Below are positions 24,031-32,054 of a stretch of DNA of 53,568 nucleotides, in pieces. The stretch's first letter is position 1. Each line of letters opens with the position of its first letter. The DNA is from Flavobacterium tibetense. Lineage in GTDB: Bacteria > Bacteroidota > Bacteroidia > Flavobacteriales > Flavobacteriaceae. Where the stretch lies: the NCBI RefSeq assembly GCF_003293845.1, contig NZ_QLST01000015.1, forward strand, positions 1 to 53,568, in the 5' to 3' direction. The notes below the pieces were generated by a model. The model was not told the origin of the DNA. It did not search any database and worked only from the letters and a program-made list of their open reading frames with translations. Made by a program: the position numbers and the translations under genes.

Positions 24031-24609
24031 TTATTGAAATTTTCGTTTAATTTCCAGAAAACTTAAATTGGTTGTAATGAGTTCTTCTACTACTTCTTTT
24101 TCCAATTGGTCGTAATCTTCAAAACTCAAGTGTTTAGCCCATTGTTTGTCTTTTAACACTTCTTGAATTTGTTTGATTCGTTTGGCGGTTTCCGAAGCCG
24201 TTCGAACTGCTGCTTTATTGTTGAATTGGGGCGAATGGCAATGCATAAAATTGAGAACACGAGTTTCCCAATCTATGGTAATGTAAAAGAGTTTTTCGGT
24301 TTCATTATTTGGGTAAAAATCCGTCCAATCGGCATAACCAATTCGTGATTGGCTATTATTGATTTTTGAACTTGAACTTGCTATTGAACTTGACATCAAT
24401 CGCCATCTGCAATTAGAAGCTCTTCCCCAATGATTTGAAATTCGAAAAACACCTTTTTCTGTAAAACTGTATTGACTTCCCGACTTACTTTTGTAATGAA
24501 TTGACAATGAAGGGAATTCTTCCAATTTTACTTCCTTAAAAATACAAAAAGTATGCTTATGAAAGTTAAAACGGTTGTAAACGGTAGAAAAACTCGATGA
24601 ATTGCTCAA
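24031..24609 (-). CDS. Uncharacterised protein with a repeat-derived serine-rich insert
   Basis: 192 residues, soluble, no signal peptide. The N-terminal part is strand-rich with Trp/Arg motifs (YKSKSGSQYSFTEKGVFRIS, NHWGRASNCRWRL), followed by SRIGYADWTDFYPNNETEKL and a helical C-terminus (SETAKRIKQIQEVLKDKQWA). Residues about 72-86 (MSSSIASSSSKINNS) are encoded by the TTGAACTTGAACTTG repeat that also fills the intergenic region nearby. This insert keeps the frame. Divergent from the Crp-type regulator, with 83 bases between. No function can be assigned. Confidence 0.65.
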   Translation of the reverse strand: MSNSSSFSTVYNRFNFHKHTFCIFKEVKLEEFPSLSIHYKSKSGSQYSFTEKGVFRISNHWGRASNCRWRLMSSSIASSSSKINNSQSRIGYADWTDFYPNNETEKLFYITIDWETRVLNFMHCHSPQFNNKAAVRTASETAKRIKQIQEVLKDKQWAKHLSFEDYDQLEKEVVEELITTNLSFLEIKRKFQ

Positions 24610-24629
24610 AAAAGTACTTTTAAAAGTTA

Positions 24630-24645
24630 TGTAACAAAAGTAACA
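24630..24645. promoter_or_regulatory. Candidate Crp/Fnr-type operator upstream of the regulator gene
   Basis: TGTAAC-AAAA-GTAACA is a dyad with 5 of 6 arm positions matching. Its centre is 30.5 bases before the -7-like box TATCTTTA (24668-24675). A perfect dyad of the same type lies at 26103-26118 with nearly the same spacing, so autoregulation by the adjacent regulator is likely. Confidence 0.6.
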
Positions 24646-24692
24646 TTAGTTTTTGAAAGAGAACTCGTATCTTTACAAAAAAGCAATTCCAA

Positions 24693-25325
24693 ATGAAAGA
24701 TATACTTACGCAAGCTTACGGCTACATTTTTGAGGAGGCCTTAATTGATGAAATTGTTAAAGTTGCCACTTACAAAGAGTTTAAAGCCGATGATTATTTA
24801 ATTGAAATTGGTGATTACATCAAAACCATGCCACTTTTATTAAATGGTGCCATTAAAATTTTACGAGAAGATGAAAATGGTGACGAATTGTTGTTGTATT
24901 TCTTAGAGCGTGGCGATACTTGTGCCATGACGCTTACTTGCTGTATGGGACAATCCAAAAGTCGCATACGAGCTATTGCGGAAACCAATGGTGCTATGGT
25001 TATGATTCCGGTTGAAAAAATGGAAGAATGGTTGACCAAATATAAAACGTGGAGAAACTTTGTTTTCGATAGCTACAACATCCGTTTAATGGAAATGCTA
25101 GAAGCCATTGATACTTTGGCTTTCATGAATTTAGACGAACGTTTGTACAAATATTTAACGGACAAAGCTAAAGTAATTGGTGATACCGAAATTCACACTA
25201 CACATCAAGTAATTGCCTATGAAATGCATACCTCGCGAGTAGTAATTTCAAGATTACTAAAGGCATTGGAAATTCAAGGAAAAATCAAATTGCACCGCAA
25301 TAAAATAGAGATTTTAGAATTCTAA
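24693..25325 (+). CDS. Crp/Fnr-family transcriptional regulator of the sulfur module
   Basis: 210 residues. The N-terminal cyclic-nucleotide-type sensor domain includes YLIEIGDYIKTMPLLLNGAI and LLLYFLERGDTCAMTLTCCM; the C-terminal winged helix has HQVIAYEMHTSRVVISRLLK as recognition helix region. There is no Fnr-type four-Cys cluster. C77, C83 and C84 in the sensor domain are candidates for redox or persulfide sensing. The gene overlaps the TauE-like gene by one base (TAATG) and precedes the persulfide dioxygenase, so it probably controls sulfide or persulfide handling. The effector is inferred only. Confidence 0.88.
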   Translation: MKDILTQAYGYIFEEALIDEIVKVATYKEFKADDYLIEIGDYIKTMPLLLNGAIKILREDENGDELLLYFLERGDTCAMTLTCCMGQSKSRIRAIAETNGAMVMIPVEKMEEWLTKYKTWRNFVFDSYNIRLMEMLEAIDTLAFMNLDERLYKYLTDKAKVIGDTEIHTTHQVIAYEMHTSRVVISRLLKALEIQGKIKLHRNKIEILEF

Positions 25326-26107
25326 TGGAGGTTTTGGGATATATTGGAGCGCTACTTATTGGTTTAGTTTTAGGACTAACGGGTGGCGGTGGTTCTATTT
25401 TAACGGTTCCCATTCTGGTTTATTTACTGGCTATTCAACCCGTAACGGCGATGGCGTATTCTTTATTTATTGTTGGAATAACCTCCGGATTTGGTGCTTT
25501 CCAAAATTATAAAAAAGGATTAGTCGACTTCAAAAATGGTTTTTTATTTGCGATTCCTTCTTTTGTTGGTGTGTATTTGACCCGACGCTTTCTTGTTCCT
25601 TTACTTCCCGATGTTTTTATTGAAAAACCCATTTTGGTAACCAAAGACTTCTTTCTGATGTTGCTCTTTGCTATCATCATGATTTTAGCCGCTTATTCGA
25701 TGTTAAAAAAGAAAACTGAAAAAACGGATAACGTTTCTGTTTCATTCCTCCAATTGGGCTTACAAACTTTCAGTATTGGAATACTTATTGGTCTTGTGGG
25801 CGCTGGTGGTGGTTTTCTAATTATTCCTGCTTTGGTATTATTTGTAAAACTTCCCATGAAAAAAGCGGTTGCCACTTCCCTATTCATTATCACATTGAAT
25901 TCGTTAATTGGATTTTTGGGCGATGTACAAAATTTAAACATCGATTGGACGTTTTTATTAAGTTTCAGCAGTCTTTCGGTAGTTGGTATTTTCATTGGTA
26001 TTTATCTGAATCAATTCATCAATGAAAGCCAATTAAAAAAGGGTTTCGCTTATTTCGTACTGGTTATGGCTGGATTTATTTTAGTGAAAGAAATAACGGT
26101 TTTGTAA
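25325..26107 (+). CDS. TauE/SafE-family sulfite/organosulfur exporter
   Basis: 260 residues with about 7-8 membrane helices and the internal repeat typical of the family: LVLGLTGGGGSILTVPILVY in the first half and LVGAGGGFLIIPALVLFVKL in the second. TauE/SafE proteins move sulfite, sulfonates or other sulfur compounds out of the cell. Its start overlaps the regulator stop, and the persulfide dioxygenase follows 67 bases later behind its own probable promoter. The context suggests export of sulfite made from persulfide. Only the family, not the substrate, can be read from sequence. Confidence 0.88.
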   Translation: MEVLGYIGALLIGLVLGLTGGGGSILTVPILVYLLAIQPVTAMAYSLFIVGITSGFGAFQNYKKGLVDFKNGFLFAIPSFVGVYLTRRFLVPLLPDVFIEKPILVTKDFFLMLLFAIIMILAAYSMLKKKTEKTDNVSVSFLQLGLQTFSIGILIGLVGAGGGFLIIPALVLFVKLPMKKAVATSLFIITLNSLIGFLGDVQNLNIDWTFLLSFSSLSVVGIFIGIYLNQFINESQLKKGFAYFVLVMAGFILVKEITVL

Positions 26108-26118
26108 CTTTCGTTACA
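26103..26118. promoter_or_regulatory. Perfect Crp/Fnr-type dyad upstream of the persulfide dioxygenase
   Basis: TGTAAC-TTTC-GTTACA is a perfect 6-4-6 dyad that overlaps the TauE stop codon. Its centre lies 29.5 bases before the -7-like box TAATTTTA (26140-26147), giving about -43 relative to the expected start. This is the position of a class II activator site. Confidence 0.65.
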
Positions 26119-26174
26119 GTATAAACCAATCAAAATTCGTAATTTTACACCATAGATTAAAAAAAGAAAAAGAT

Positions 26175-27584
26175 ATGAAGTTAGAACAAATTTATACCGG
26201 TTGTATTGCACATGCTGCTTATTATATTGAAAGTAATGGCGAAGCTGCCATTTTTGATCCGCTAAGAGAAGTACAACCTTATTTAGATAAAGCTCAAAAA
26301 GATGGCGCTACCATCAAATATATTTTTGAAACGCATTTTCATGCTGATTTTGTCTCAGGACATTTGGATTTAGCTGAGAAATCAGGTGCTAAAATTGTGT
26401 TTGGTCCAACGGCTAATCCTAGTTTTGATGCTATTATCGCTGAAGATGGACAACAGTTCAAAATTGGTGGTGTAACAATTAAAGCTATTCATACGCCAGG
26501 CCATACTTTGGAAAGTACTTGTTATTTGGTTACGGATGAAAGTGGAAAAGATCATGGAATTATAACTGGTGATACGTTATTTATTGGTGATGTAGGAAGA
26601 CCAGATTTGGCTCAAGAACTAATTGAAGATTTAACGCAAGAAAAACTAGCTAGTTATTTGTTTGATTCGTTGCGCAATAAAATTATGCCTTTGTCTGATG
26701 ATTTGATAGTATATCCAAATCACGGTGCTGGAAGTGCTTGTGGAAAAAACATGAGTAAAGAAACTACGGATACTTTAGGTAACCAAAAGAAAACCAATTA
26801 CGCTTTACGTGCCGATATGACACGAGAAGAATTTATTGCTGAATTATTGGATGGTTTAACGCCGCCTCCAGCTTATTTTCCACAAAATGTACTGATGAAT
26901 ATTCAAGGTTACGAAAGTTTGGATGTGGTTATGCAAAAAGCAGACACCCCATTAAATCCAAAAGAATTTGAAGCAGTTGCCAACCAAACAGAAGCTTTAA
27001 TTTTAGATGTGCGTCATGAAGATGATTTTGTTGCAGCCCATATTCCTGGTTCTATTTTTATTGGACTTCACGGGCAATTTGCACCTTGGGTTGGAGCTTT
27101 AATTAAAGACACCAAACAACCAATTTTATTGGTAACTCCAGAAGGAAAAGAAGAAGAAACTATTACGCGTTTGTCTCGTGTTGGTTTTGATAAGACTTTA
27201 GGCTACTTAAATGGTGGAATTACCGCTTGGAAGGCAGCTGGATTTGAAACCGATGCTGTTGAAACCGTAATGCCAGAAGATTTAGCCAATAACTATGAAA
27301 AAGCCATTATTGTTGATGCGAGAAAACCAAGTGAATTTACAGCTGAACGAATTGAAAAAGCGACTAATATTCCTTTGGATTATATCAATGACCATTTGGC
27401 AGAAGTTCCAAAAAATGACACTTTTTATGTACATTGTGCTGGCGGTTATCGTTCGGTGATTTGGGCATCTATCCTAAAAGCTAGAGGTTATCACAACATG
27501 ATTAACGTAGCAAAAGGAATGAATGGAATTAGAAATACCACTATTCCACTAACTAATTACGTTTGTCCATCAACATTAAAATAA
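26175..27584 (+). CDS. Persulfide dioxygenase-rhodanese fusion (MBL fold)
   Basis: 469 residues. Residues 1-235 form a metallo-beta-lactamase-fold domain of the ETHE1/persulfide dioxygenase type, with ligands in HFHADFVSGH (H54, H56, D58, H63), TPGHT (H110) and TGDTLF. Two rhodanese domains follow. The first (about 265-355) has VTPEGKEEE where the catalytic Cys loop should be and is probably inactive. The second has FYVHCAGGYRS with C421. The enzyme oxidises glutathione persulfide to sulfite, and the rhodanese part can pass sulfur on. The neighbouring TauE-type exporter and Crp-type regulator fit this pathway. Confidence 0.92.
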   Translation: MKLEQIYTGCIAHAAYYIESNGEAAIFDPLREVQPYLDKAQKDGATIKYIFETHFHADFVSGHLDLAEKSGAKIVFGPTANPSFDAIIAEDGQQFKIGGVTIKAIHTPGHTLESTCYLVTDESGKDHGIITGDTLFIGDVGRPDLAQELIEDLTQEKLASYLFDSLRNKIMPLSDDLIVYPNHGAGSACGKNMSKETTDTLGNQKKTNYALRADMTREEFIAELLDGLTPPPAYFPQNVLMNIQGYESLDVVMQKADTPLNPKEFEAVANQTEALILDVRHEDDFVAAHIPGSIFIGLHGQFAPWVGALIKDTKQPILLVTPEGKEEETITRLSRVGFDKTLGYLNGGITAWKAAGFETDAVETVMPEDLANNYEKAIIVDARKPSEFTAERIEKATNIPLDYINDHLAEVPKNDTFYVHCAGGYRSVIWASILKARGYHNMINVAKGMNGIRNTTIPLTNYVCPSTLK

Positions 27585-27604
27585 TAGATTAAAAATAAGT
27601 AGTT

Positions 27605-27633
27605 AAAGTCGGGTAATTTGCCCGACTTTTTTT
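27605..27633 (+). terminator. Terminator of the persulfide dioxygenase gene
   Basis: AAAGTCGGG and CCCGACTTT pair around a 7-base loop and are followed by a T run, 20 bases after the stop. Confidence 0.85.
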
Positions 27634-27654
27634 ATGAAAAATTTATAGTCGTTT

Positions 27655-27687
27655 TTTGGTGTAAGGAATTAAAAATAAATACATTTG
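27655..27687 (+). promoter_or_regulatory. Promoter of the TlpA-like gene
   Basis: TTTG at 27655-27658, a 21-base spacer and TACATTTG at 27680-27687 fit the Bacteroidota consensus. The ATG is at 27711. Confidence 0.65.
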
Positions 27688-27710
27688 CAACACTAATTAA
27701 AATTTTAAAT

Positions 27711-28829
27711 ATGAAAAAAATCGTATTGCTTGCCATAGCAACACTAAGTATTTTTGCTTGTAACAAAGTAAGCGAGAATGAGTTTGTAATTTCTGGAACT
27801 GCAGAAGGAATAGAAAACGGTACAAAAGTATATCTTCAAGTTCAAGGAGAAACTGAAATGATTGCCAAAGATACTGTTGAAGTTCAAAGTGGTAAATTTG
27901 AAATTAAAGGAGCATTTGAAACTCTAGAAATTGCTATTGTTACAGTTGAAGGAAACAATCCAATTCCTTTTATCATGGAAAATGGAAATATTACGATTAA
28001 AGTAAATAAAGATACTATCCAAAATTCAGTTGTTGGTGGAACTCCAGAAAATGAGTTATTCCAAGATTATAGTGGAAAAACCAAAGTAGTTTACAAAAAA
28101 ATAGGTGATTTTCAAGCTTCTAAACAAGAAGAATATATGGGCGCTCAAGCAGTAAATGACACTGTTACAATGAAAGCTTTGATGAAACAATTGAAAACAA
28201 TGCAAGAAGAATTAATTGTTTTAGCTAAAGATGTTATTAGCAAGAACAATGACAAATATTTAAGTGCTTTATTATTGGAAAACAATTTAGCTACACAAAC
28301 CATTACTGCAGAAGAAGGAAAAGCTTATTTTGATAAATTCACAGATAAAATTAAACAAACTAGAGCGGGTAAAAGTATTGAAAAAATTGTAAAAGCTGCG
28401 ACTGAAGTGGTTATTGGAAAACCTGCACCAAATTTCTCAGCACCATCACCTGATGGAAAAACTATCTCTTTAAAAGAATCTTTAGGAAAAGTTACTATTA
28501 TTGATTTCTGGGCTTCTTGGTGTGGTCCATGTCGTCAAGAAAATCCTAGTGTTGTTGCTATGTACAATGAATTACATGAAAAAGGATTAAACATTATTGG
28601 TGTTTCTTTAGACAAAGATGGCGACAAATGGAAAGAAGCTATTGCAAAAGACGGTTTAACTTGGGCACAAGTTTCAAATTTAAAGTTTTGGCAAGAACCA
28701 ATTGCAGAGCAATATAATGTAAAATCAATTCCTGCAACTTTTATACTTGATGAAAACGGTATAATCGTAGCAAGAGATTTACGTGGAGACGAATTAAAAG
28801 CTAAAGTGAAAGAACTTTTAGGCTTGTAA
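27711..28829 (+). CDS. TlpA-like thiol:disulfide lipoprotein with DUF4369-type N-terminal domain
   Basis: 372 residues from the ATG at 27711; the frame runs back to a TTG at 27618, but that extension crosses a terminator and a promoter. A lipoprotein signal ends at C17 (SIFAC|NKV). Residues 25-110 are the DUF4369-type beta domain (FVISGTAEGIENGTKVYLQV), a helical linker follows, and residues about 240-372 are a thioredoxin-fold domain with DFWASWCGPCRQENP (redox CxxC) and the cis-Pro loop SIPATFIL. It probably keeps envelope cysteines reduced, for example during cytochrome c maturation. It is a single gene with its own promoter and terminator. Confidence 0.92.
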   Translation: MKKIVLLAIATLSIFACNKVSENEFVISGTAEGIENGTKVYLQVQGETEMIAKDTVEVQSGKFEIKGAFETLEIAIVTVEGNNPIPFIMENGNITIKVNKDTIQNSVVGGTPENELFQDYSGKTKVVYKKIGDFQASKQEEYMGAQAVNDTVTMKALMKQLKTMQEELIVLAKDVISKNNDKYLSALLLENNLATQTITAEEGKAYFDKFTDKIKQTRAGKSIEKIVKAATEVVIGKPAPNFSAPSPDGKTISLKESLGKVTIIDFWASWCGPCRQENPSVVAMYNELHEKGLNIIGVSLDKDGDKWKEAIAKDGLTWAQVSNLKFWQEPIAEQYNVKSIPATFILDENGIIVARDLRGDELKAKVKELLGL

Positions 28830-28853
28830 TATTCCTAAAAAAATACATTTTAT

Positions 28854-28880
28854 AAAAAATCTTCTTCGGAAGATTTTTTT
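28854..28880 (+). terminator. Terminator with UUCG tetraloop
   Basis: AAAAAATCTTC and GAAGATTTTTT form a perfect 11-bp stem closed by TTCG and followed by T. It lies 24 bases after the TlpA-like stop. Confidence 0.93.
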
Positions 28881-28935
28881 ATGTTTTTCATTTACAGAAG
28901 ATTATAAAAAAGTAGAGAAATTACGCTAAAATAAG

Positions 28936-28966
28936 TTTGTTTCTATCAAAAACAGTTTTATATTTG
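28936..28966 (+). promoter_or_regulatory. Promoter of tRNA-Tyr
   Basis: TTTG at 28936-28939, 19 bases, TATATTTG at 28959-28966. The tRNA begins 34 bases downstream. Confidence 0.75.
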
Positions 28967-29000
28967 CAACCGCTTACAGCGAAACTTATTGATATAAGTT

Positions 29001-29082
29001 GGGGAGATACTCAAGCGGCCAACGAGGGCGGACTGTAAATCCGCTGATTACATCTTCGCAGGTTCGAATCCTGCTCTCCCCA
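29001..29082 (+). tRNA. tRNA-Tyr (anticodon GTA)
   Basis: 82 bases with a long variable arm. The acceptor GGGGAGA/TCTCCCC pairs fully, the anticodon loop is CTGTAAA (GTA), and the T arm has GCAGGTTCGAATCCTGC. CCA is not encoded. Confidence 0.96.
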
Positions 29083-29085
29083 CAA

Positions 29086-29115
29086 AAAAAGCCTTATCAA
29101 ACGATAAGGCTTTTT
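29086..29115. terminator. Bidirectional terminator after tRNA-Tyr
   Basis: AAAAAGCCTTATC and GATAAGGCTTTTT form a perfect 13-bp stem around AAAC. It serves the tRNA on the plus strand and the SIMPL gene on the minus strand. Confidence 0.93.
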
Positions 29116-29137
29116 GCATTTTTATAGTTTTCTTTTC

Positions 29138-29827
29138 TTAATTCAATTCGAAACTTACCGTTACATTGGCACTAATTACAATTTCTCCAACAGCTAAGGT
29201 TTCATTTGGAACACCTGCATCAGCCATTTTTGTCATCATCACTTCTCTGTAAATCGGTTGTGGATAATGCGTTTGTGAATTATCTGTAATAAATAAAGCC
29301 TTACCTACTTTTTGACCTAAAGCTCCAGTGAAATCTAATGCTTTTTTCTTAGCGTTCAAAATAGCTTTTTGTCTGGCTTCCGATTCTAAAGCTTCAATTT
29401 TAGACGATTTGAATTCCACTCCTTGTATAGCGTTAATGCCACTATCTACCAAATCTACCATTAAAGCTTCATATTTACTCATATCTTTCAAGTGTATTGA
29501 AATCGTTTGATACGCTCTATAATTGTACTTTTTGGTAGTATAATCATAATTTTTATGCAACGAAACTTGTTGGGTTTGGTAATCCGCAGTTGGAATTCCT
29601 CGCTTTTTAATCGCTTTAATTACTGCATCAATGGTTTTATCATTCGATTTTTTTACTTCACTTGCTTCTTTACCAATATTCTCAACAGAAACCGTTATTA
29701 CCGCTTGATCCGGTACGACTTTAATTTTCCCTTCTCCAGAAACAGTGATTTGTGGAACTTGCTTTAATTCTTGAGCCAGAGTAACCGTACTAGTTACGAG
29801 TAAGGCGAATAATACTATTTTCTTCAT
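29138..29827 (-). CDS. SIMPL (DUF541) domain secreted protein
   Basis: 229 residues with a signal peptide (MKKIVLFALLVTSTVTLAQ). The SIMPL/DUF541 fold is clear from QITVSGEGKIKVVPDQAVIT, the helix DAVIKAIKKRGI, YRAYQTISIHLKDMSKYEAL and ARQKAILNAKKKALDFTGAL. Family members are periplasmic or outer-membrane proteins (BP26-type) that form oligomers and are linked to stress resistance, with no defined enzyme activity. The rhomboid protease gene lies 38 bases upstream on the same strand and may be cotranscribed. Confidence 0.92.
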   Translation of the reverse strand: MKKIVLFALLVTSTVTLAQELKQVPQITVSGEGKIKVVPDQAVITVSVENIGKEASEVKKSNDKTIDAVIKAIKKRGIPTADYQTQQVSLHKNYDYTTKKYNYRAYQTISIHLKDMSKYEALMVDLVDSGINAIQGVEFKSSKIEALESEARQKAILNAKKKALDFTGALGQKVGKALFITDNSQTHYPQPIYREVMMTKMADAGVPNETLAVGEIVISANVTVSFELN

Positions 29828-29865
29828 TTTTTGTGTTTTTTTATGTAAAACAAATGGCGTGCCAA

Positions 29866-30504
29866 TTATAATTTATTGGTTTTATGTAAATAAAATAACA
29901 CCAGAATTGGTATTGCTAATAATATGACCATTTTAAGGTTTTCGTGCAACATAGCAGGCTCTTTCATCAACGTAATCACATAACCGCCAATAGCACCTCC
30001 AAAATGCGCCGTATGACCAATATTGTCGTTCTTGGCTTTCATTCCATAAATTGAATATAGTAAATAACCAATTCCAAAAATATAGCCCGGAATAGGAATT
30101 GCGAAAAACAAATACAAAGTCATATCAGGATACAACAAAATGGAAGCATAAATAATTCCTGTAACCGCTCCAGAAGCACCAACAGCACGATAATAATAAT
30201 CTTCTTTATGCAAATACAAGGTTAATAAACTTCCTGCTAGCATACTGCCAAAGTAAATCGAAAGAAACGACCATTCACCAAAATTTTGTATTACTACAGG
30301 AGCAAAAAAGTACAAGGTTAGCATATTGAATCCAAAATGCATCCAATCTACATGTAAAAATCCGCTAGTTAACATTCTAATTTGTTCTCCAGCCCGAATA
30401 CTTCCTACATGAAATTCATATTTTCTAAAGAAAAAAGTATCTGAAAAACCTTTGTAACTAATTAATCCTGTTCCAATAATAATGGCTAATAAAAAGATAT
30501 TCAT
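29866..30504 (-). CDS. Rhomboid-family intramembrane serine protease
   Basis: 212 residues with about six membrane helices. Catalytic Ser111 lies in RAVGASGAVTGIIY, and the partner His167 in GHTAHFGGAIGGY. The N-terminal loop segment EQIRMLTSGFLHVDWMHFGF with N60 is the conserved rhomboid entry region. These proteases cleave membrane proteins within or near the bilayer; the substrate is unknown. It precedes the SIMPL gene and is divergent from the acyltransferase gene. No cytoplasmic extra domain is present. Confidence 0.93.
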   Translation of the reverse strand: MNIFLLAIIIGTGLISYKGFSDTFFFRKYEFHVGSIRAGEQIRMLTSGFLHVDWMHFGFNMLTLYFFAPVVIQNFGEWSFLSIYFGSMLAGSLLTLYLHKEDYYYRAVGASGAVTGIIYASILLYPDMTLYLFFAIPIPGYIFGIGYLLYSIYGMKAKNDNIGHTAHFGGAIGGYVITLMKEPAMLHENLKMVILLAIPILVLFYLHKTNKL

Positions 30505-30587
30505 GAAATGCTATTTTCTGTAAAAGTAAAAAATATAAAGCTATTTCCCTTGTTAATTTAAAAAAGTATATTTGTAAAAAATTTCGA

Positions 30588-31457
30588 ATGCAATTGTTGC
30601 TTTACCTTTTTTTCTATCCCATCTTATGGCTGATTTCGATTTTGCCTTTTCGATTACTTTATATCTTATCAGATTTTGTTTTCTTTCTTGTTTATCGAGT
30701 TATTAAATATAGAAAAAGAGTAGTTCGTGCCAATATTGCCATGGCATTACCTCATTTATCAGCAAAAGAACGCCAAGAAATTGAGCGTAAATTCTTCATT
30801 CACATGTGCGATATGTTCTTAGAAATGATCAAAACCATGAGCATTTCAAGAAAAGAAATTGAAAAACGTTATGTTATTACTAATTTAGACTCGTATTTAG
30901 AAATTGAAAAAAAGAATAAAAGTATTGCTTTATTGTGCGCGCATTATGCTAGTTACGAATGGGCAGTTTCAATGAACTACATCACAAGCTATAAAGGTTA
31001 TGGCATTTACAAAAGAATAGCTAATAAATATTTTGATAAATTAGTACATCAAATTCGTTCCAAATTCAAAGCGCATTTAATTACTACCAAAGAAACCATC
31101 TCGACCATAGAAGAAAATCAAAGAAATGGCGTTTTAGGTTTATATGGTTTTGCCAGTGACCAATCACCAAAATCTTCAAATAAAGCGCATTGGGGAACTT
31201 TTATGGGAATTGAAACTCCTATTCACGTAGGCGCTGAATTACTTGCCAAAAGATTAGATATGACCGTAGTATTTCTTAAAACCAAAAAAGTAAAACGCGG
31301 TTATTACGAAGCCACAATTGAATTAATGACCGAAGACGCAAAACCCATACCCAACTTCGAAATCTCAGAAGCCTTCATGAAAAAAGTAGAACAACAAATC
31401 TACGAAGCACCAGAGTTTTATTTATGGACGCATAAGCGTTGGAAACATAGAAGGTAA
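30588..31457 (+). CDS. Lipid A biosynthesis-type acyltransferase (LpxL/HtrB family)
   Basis: 289 residues. An N-terminal membrane helix (LYLFFYPILWLISILPFRLL) is followed by the catalytic H119-x4-E124 in LLCAHYASYEWAVSMN, the usual His-acid pair of LpxL-type enzymes. GLYGFASDQSPKSSNKAHWG and FMGIETPIHVGAELLAKRL are the later conserved blocks. Such enzymes add a secondary acyl chain to lipid A at the inner membrane; Bacteroidota also use related proteins for other lipids. A -7 box TATATTTG lies at 30567-30574. It is a single gene. Confidence 0.9.
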   Translation: MQLLLYLFFYPILWLISILPFRLLYILSDFVFFLVYRVIKYRKRVVRANIAMALPHLSAKERQEIERKFFIHMCDMFLEMIKTMSISRKEIEKRYVITNLDSYLEIEKKNKSIALLCAHYASYEWAVSMNYITSYKGYGIYKRIANKYFDKLVHQIRSKFKAHLITTKETISTIEENQRNGVLGLYGFASDQSPKSSNKAHWGTFMGIETPIHVGAELLAKRLDMTVVFLKTKKVKRGYYEATIELMTEDAKPIPNFEISEAFMKKVEQQIYEAPEFYLWTHKRWKHRR

Positions 31458-31500
31458 AAGAGAAAGGAATTCTTAAGTTAAATTCAAAACTTTAATTAAT

Positions 31501-31983
31501 TCAAATTTGACTCAAAACTTCTTGAGAAATTTCATTTGTAAACGTAATAATAAACTTCCTTTTATTCTTTGGACATCTTTTTATAAAAACGAAGCGATAA
31601 TTATAATTAGTATTAACGGGTAATTCTACAGTGATATTATTAATTTTCAATAACAAATAATCTCTACCATTAAATACTCCTACTATTTTTGAAAAATCAC
31701 TTTTATTTGATTTTTTAATTACTTCATTAAGAATTGTATTATAGACACCAAATTTATGAGATAAAATAGACACTTTGACATCATTCATTGAATTTTCAAA
31801 TAAAAAAAACACTTTACCTTGATGAAGATTCATAGAAAGATCCTCTTGAATATCATCCTTTATTTCTTCATTGCTAAATGAAAATTCAATAGTTGAACTA
31901 CATGAAATTAAAATAAAAAAAGAACAATAATAAATTACTATTTTTAAAGTACTAATAACTGTTTGTATATTTTTATAATTCAT
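31501..31983 (-). CDS. Uncharacterised lipoprotein
   Basis: 160 residues from MNYKNIQTVISTLKIVIYYC at 31983; a start seven codons earlier (32004) is possible. A lipobox ends at C28 (FFILISC|SST). The mature part is strand-rich and polar (MNLHQGKVFFLFENSMNDVK, VFNGRDYLLLKINNITVELP, NYNYRFVFIKRCPKNKRKFI). No family is recognised. The gene and its upstream neighbour (32055-32513) are more AT-rich than the flanking core genes and have no recognised relatives, which suggests lineage-specific or acquired genes. Confidence 0.65.
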   Translation of the reverse strand: MNYKNIQTVISTLKIVIYYCSFFILISCSSTIEFSFSNEEIKDDIQEDLSMNLHQGKVFFLFENSMNDVKVSILSHKFGVYNTILNEVIKKSNKSDFSKIVGVFNGRDYLLLKINNITVELPVNTNYNYRFVFIKRCPKNKRKFIITFTNEISQEVLSQI

Positions 31984-32054
31984 TTGATTAATATAATATT
32001 TCATTTAAACTATTCTGATAAATTCATACATTAGAAATATTTATTAAAAATTAA

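Noticed and set aside
27618..27710. 31-codon extension of the TlpA-like protein from a TTG
   Set aside because: It starts inside the terminator of the previous gene and crosses a good promoter.
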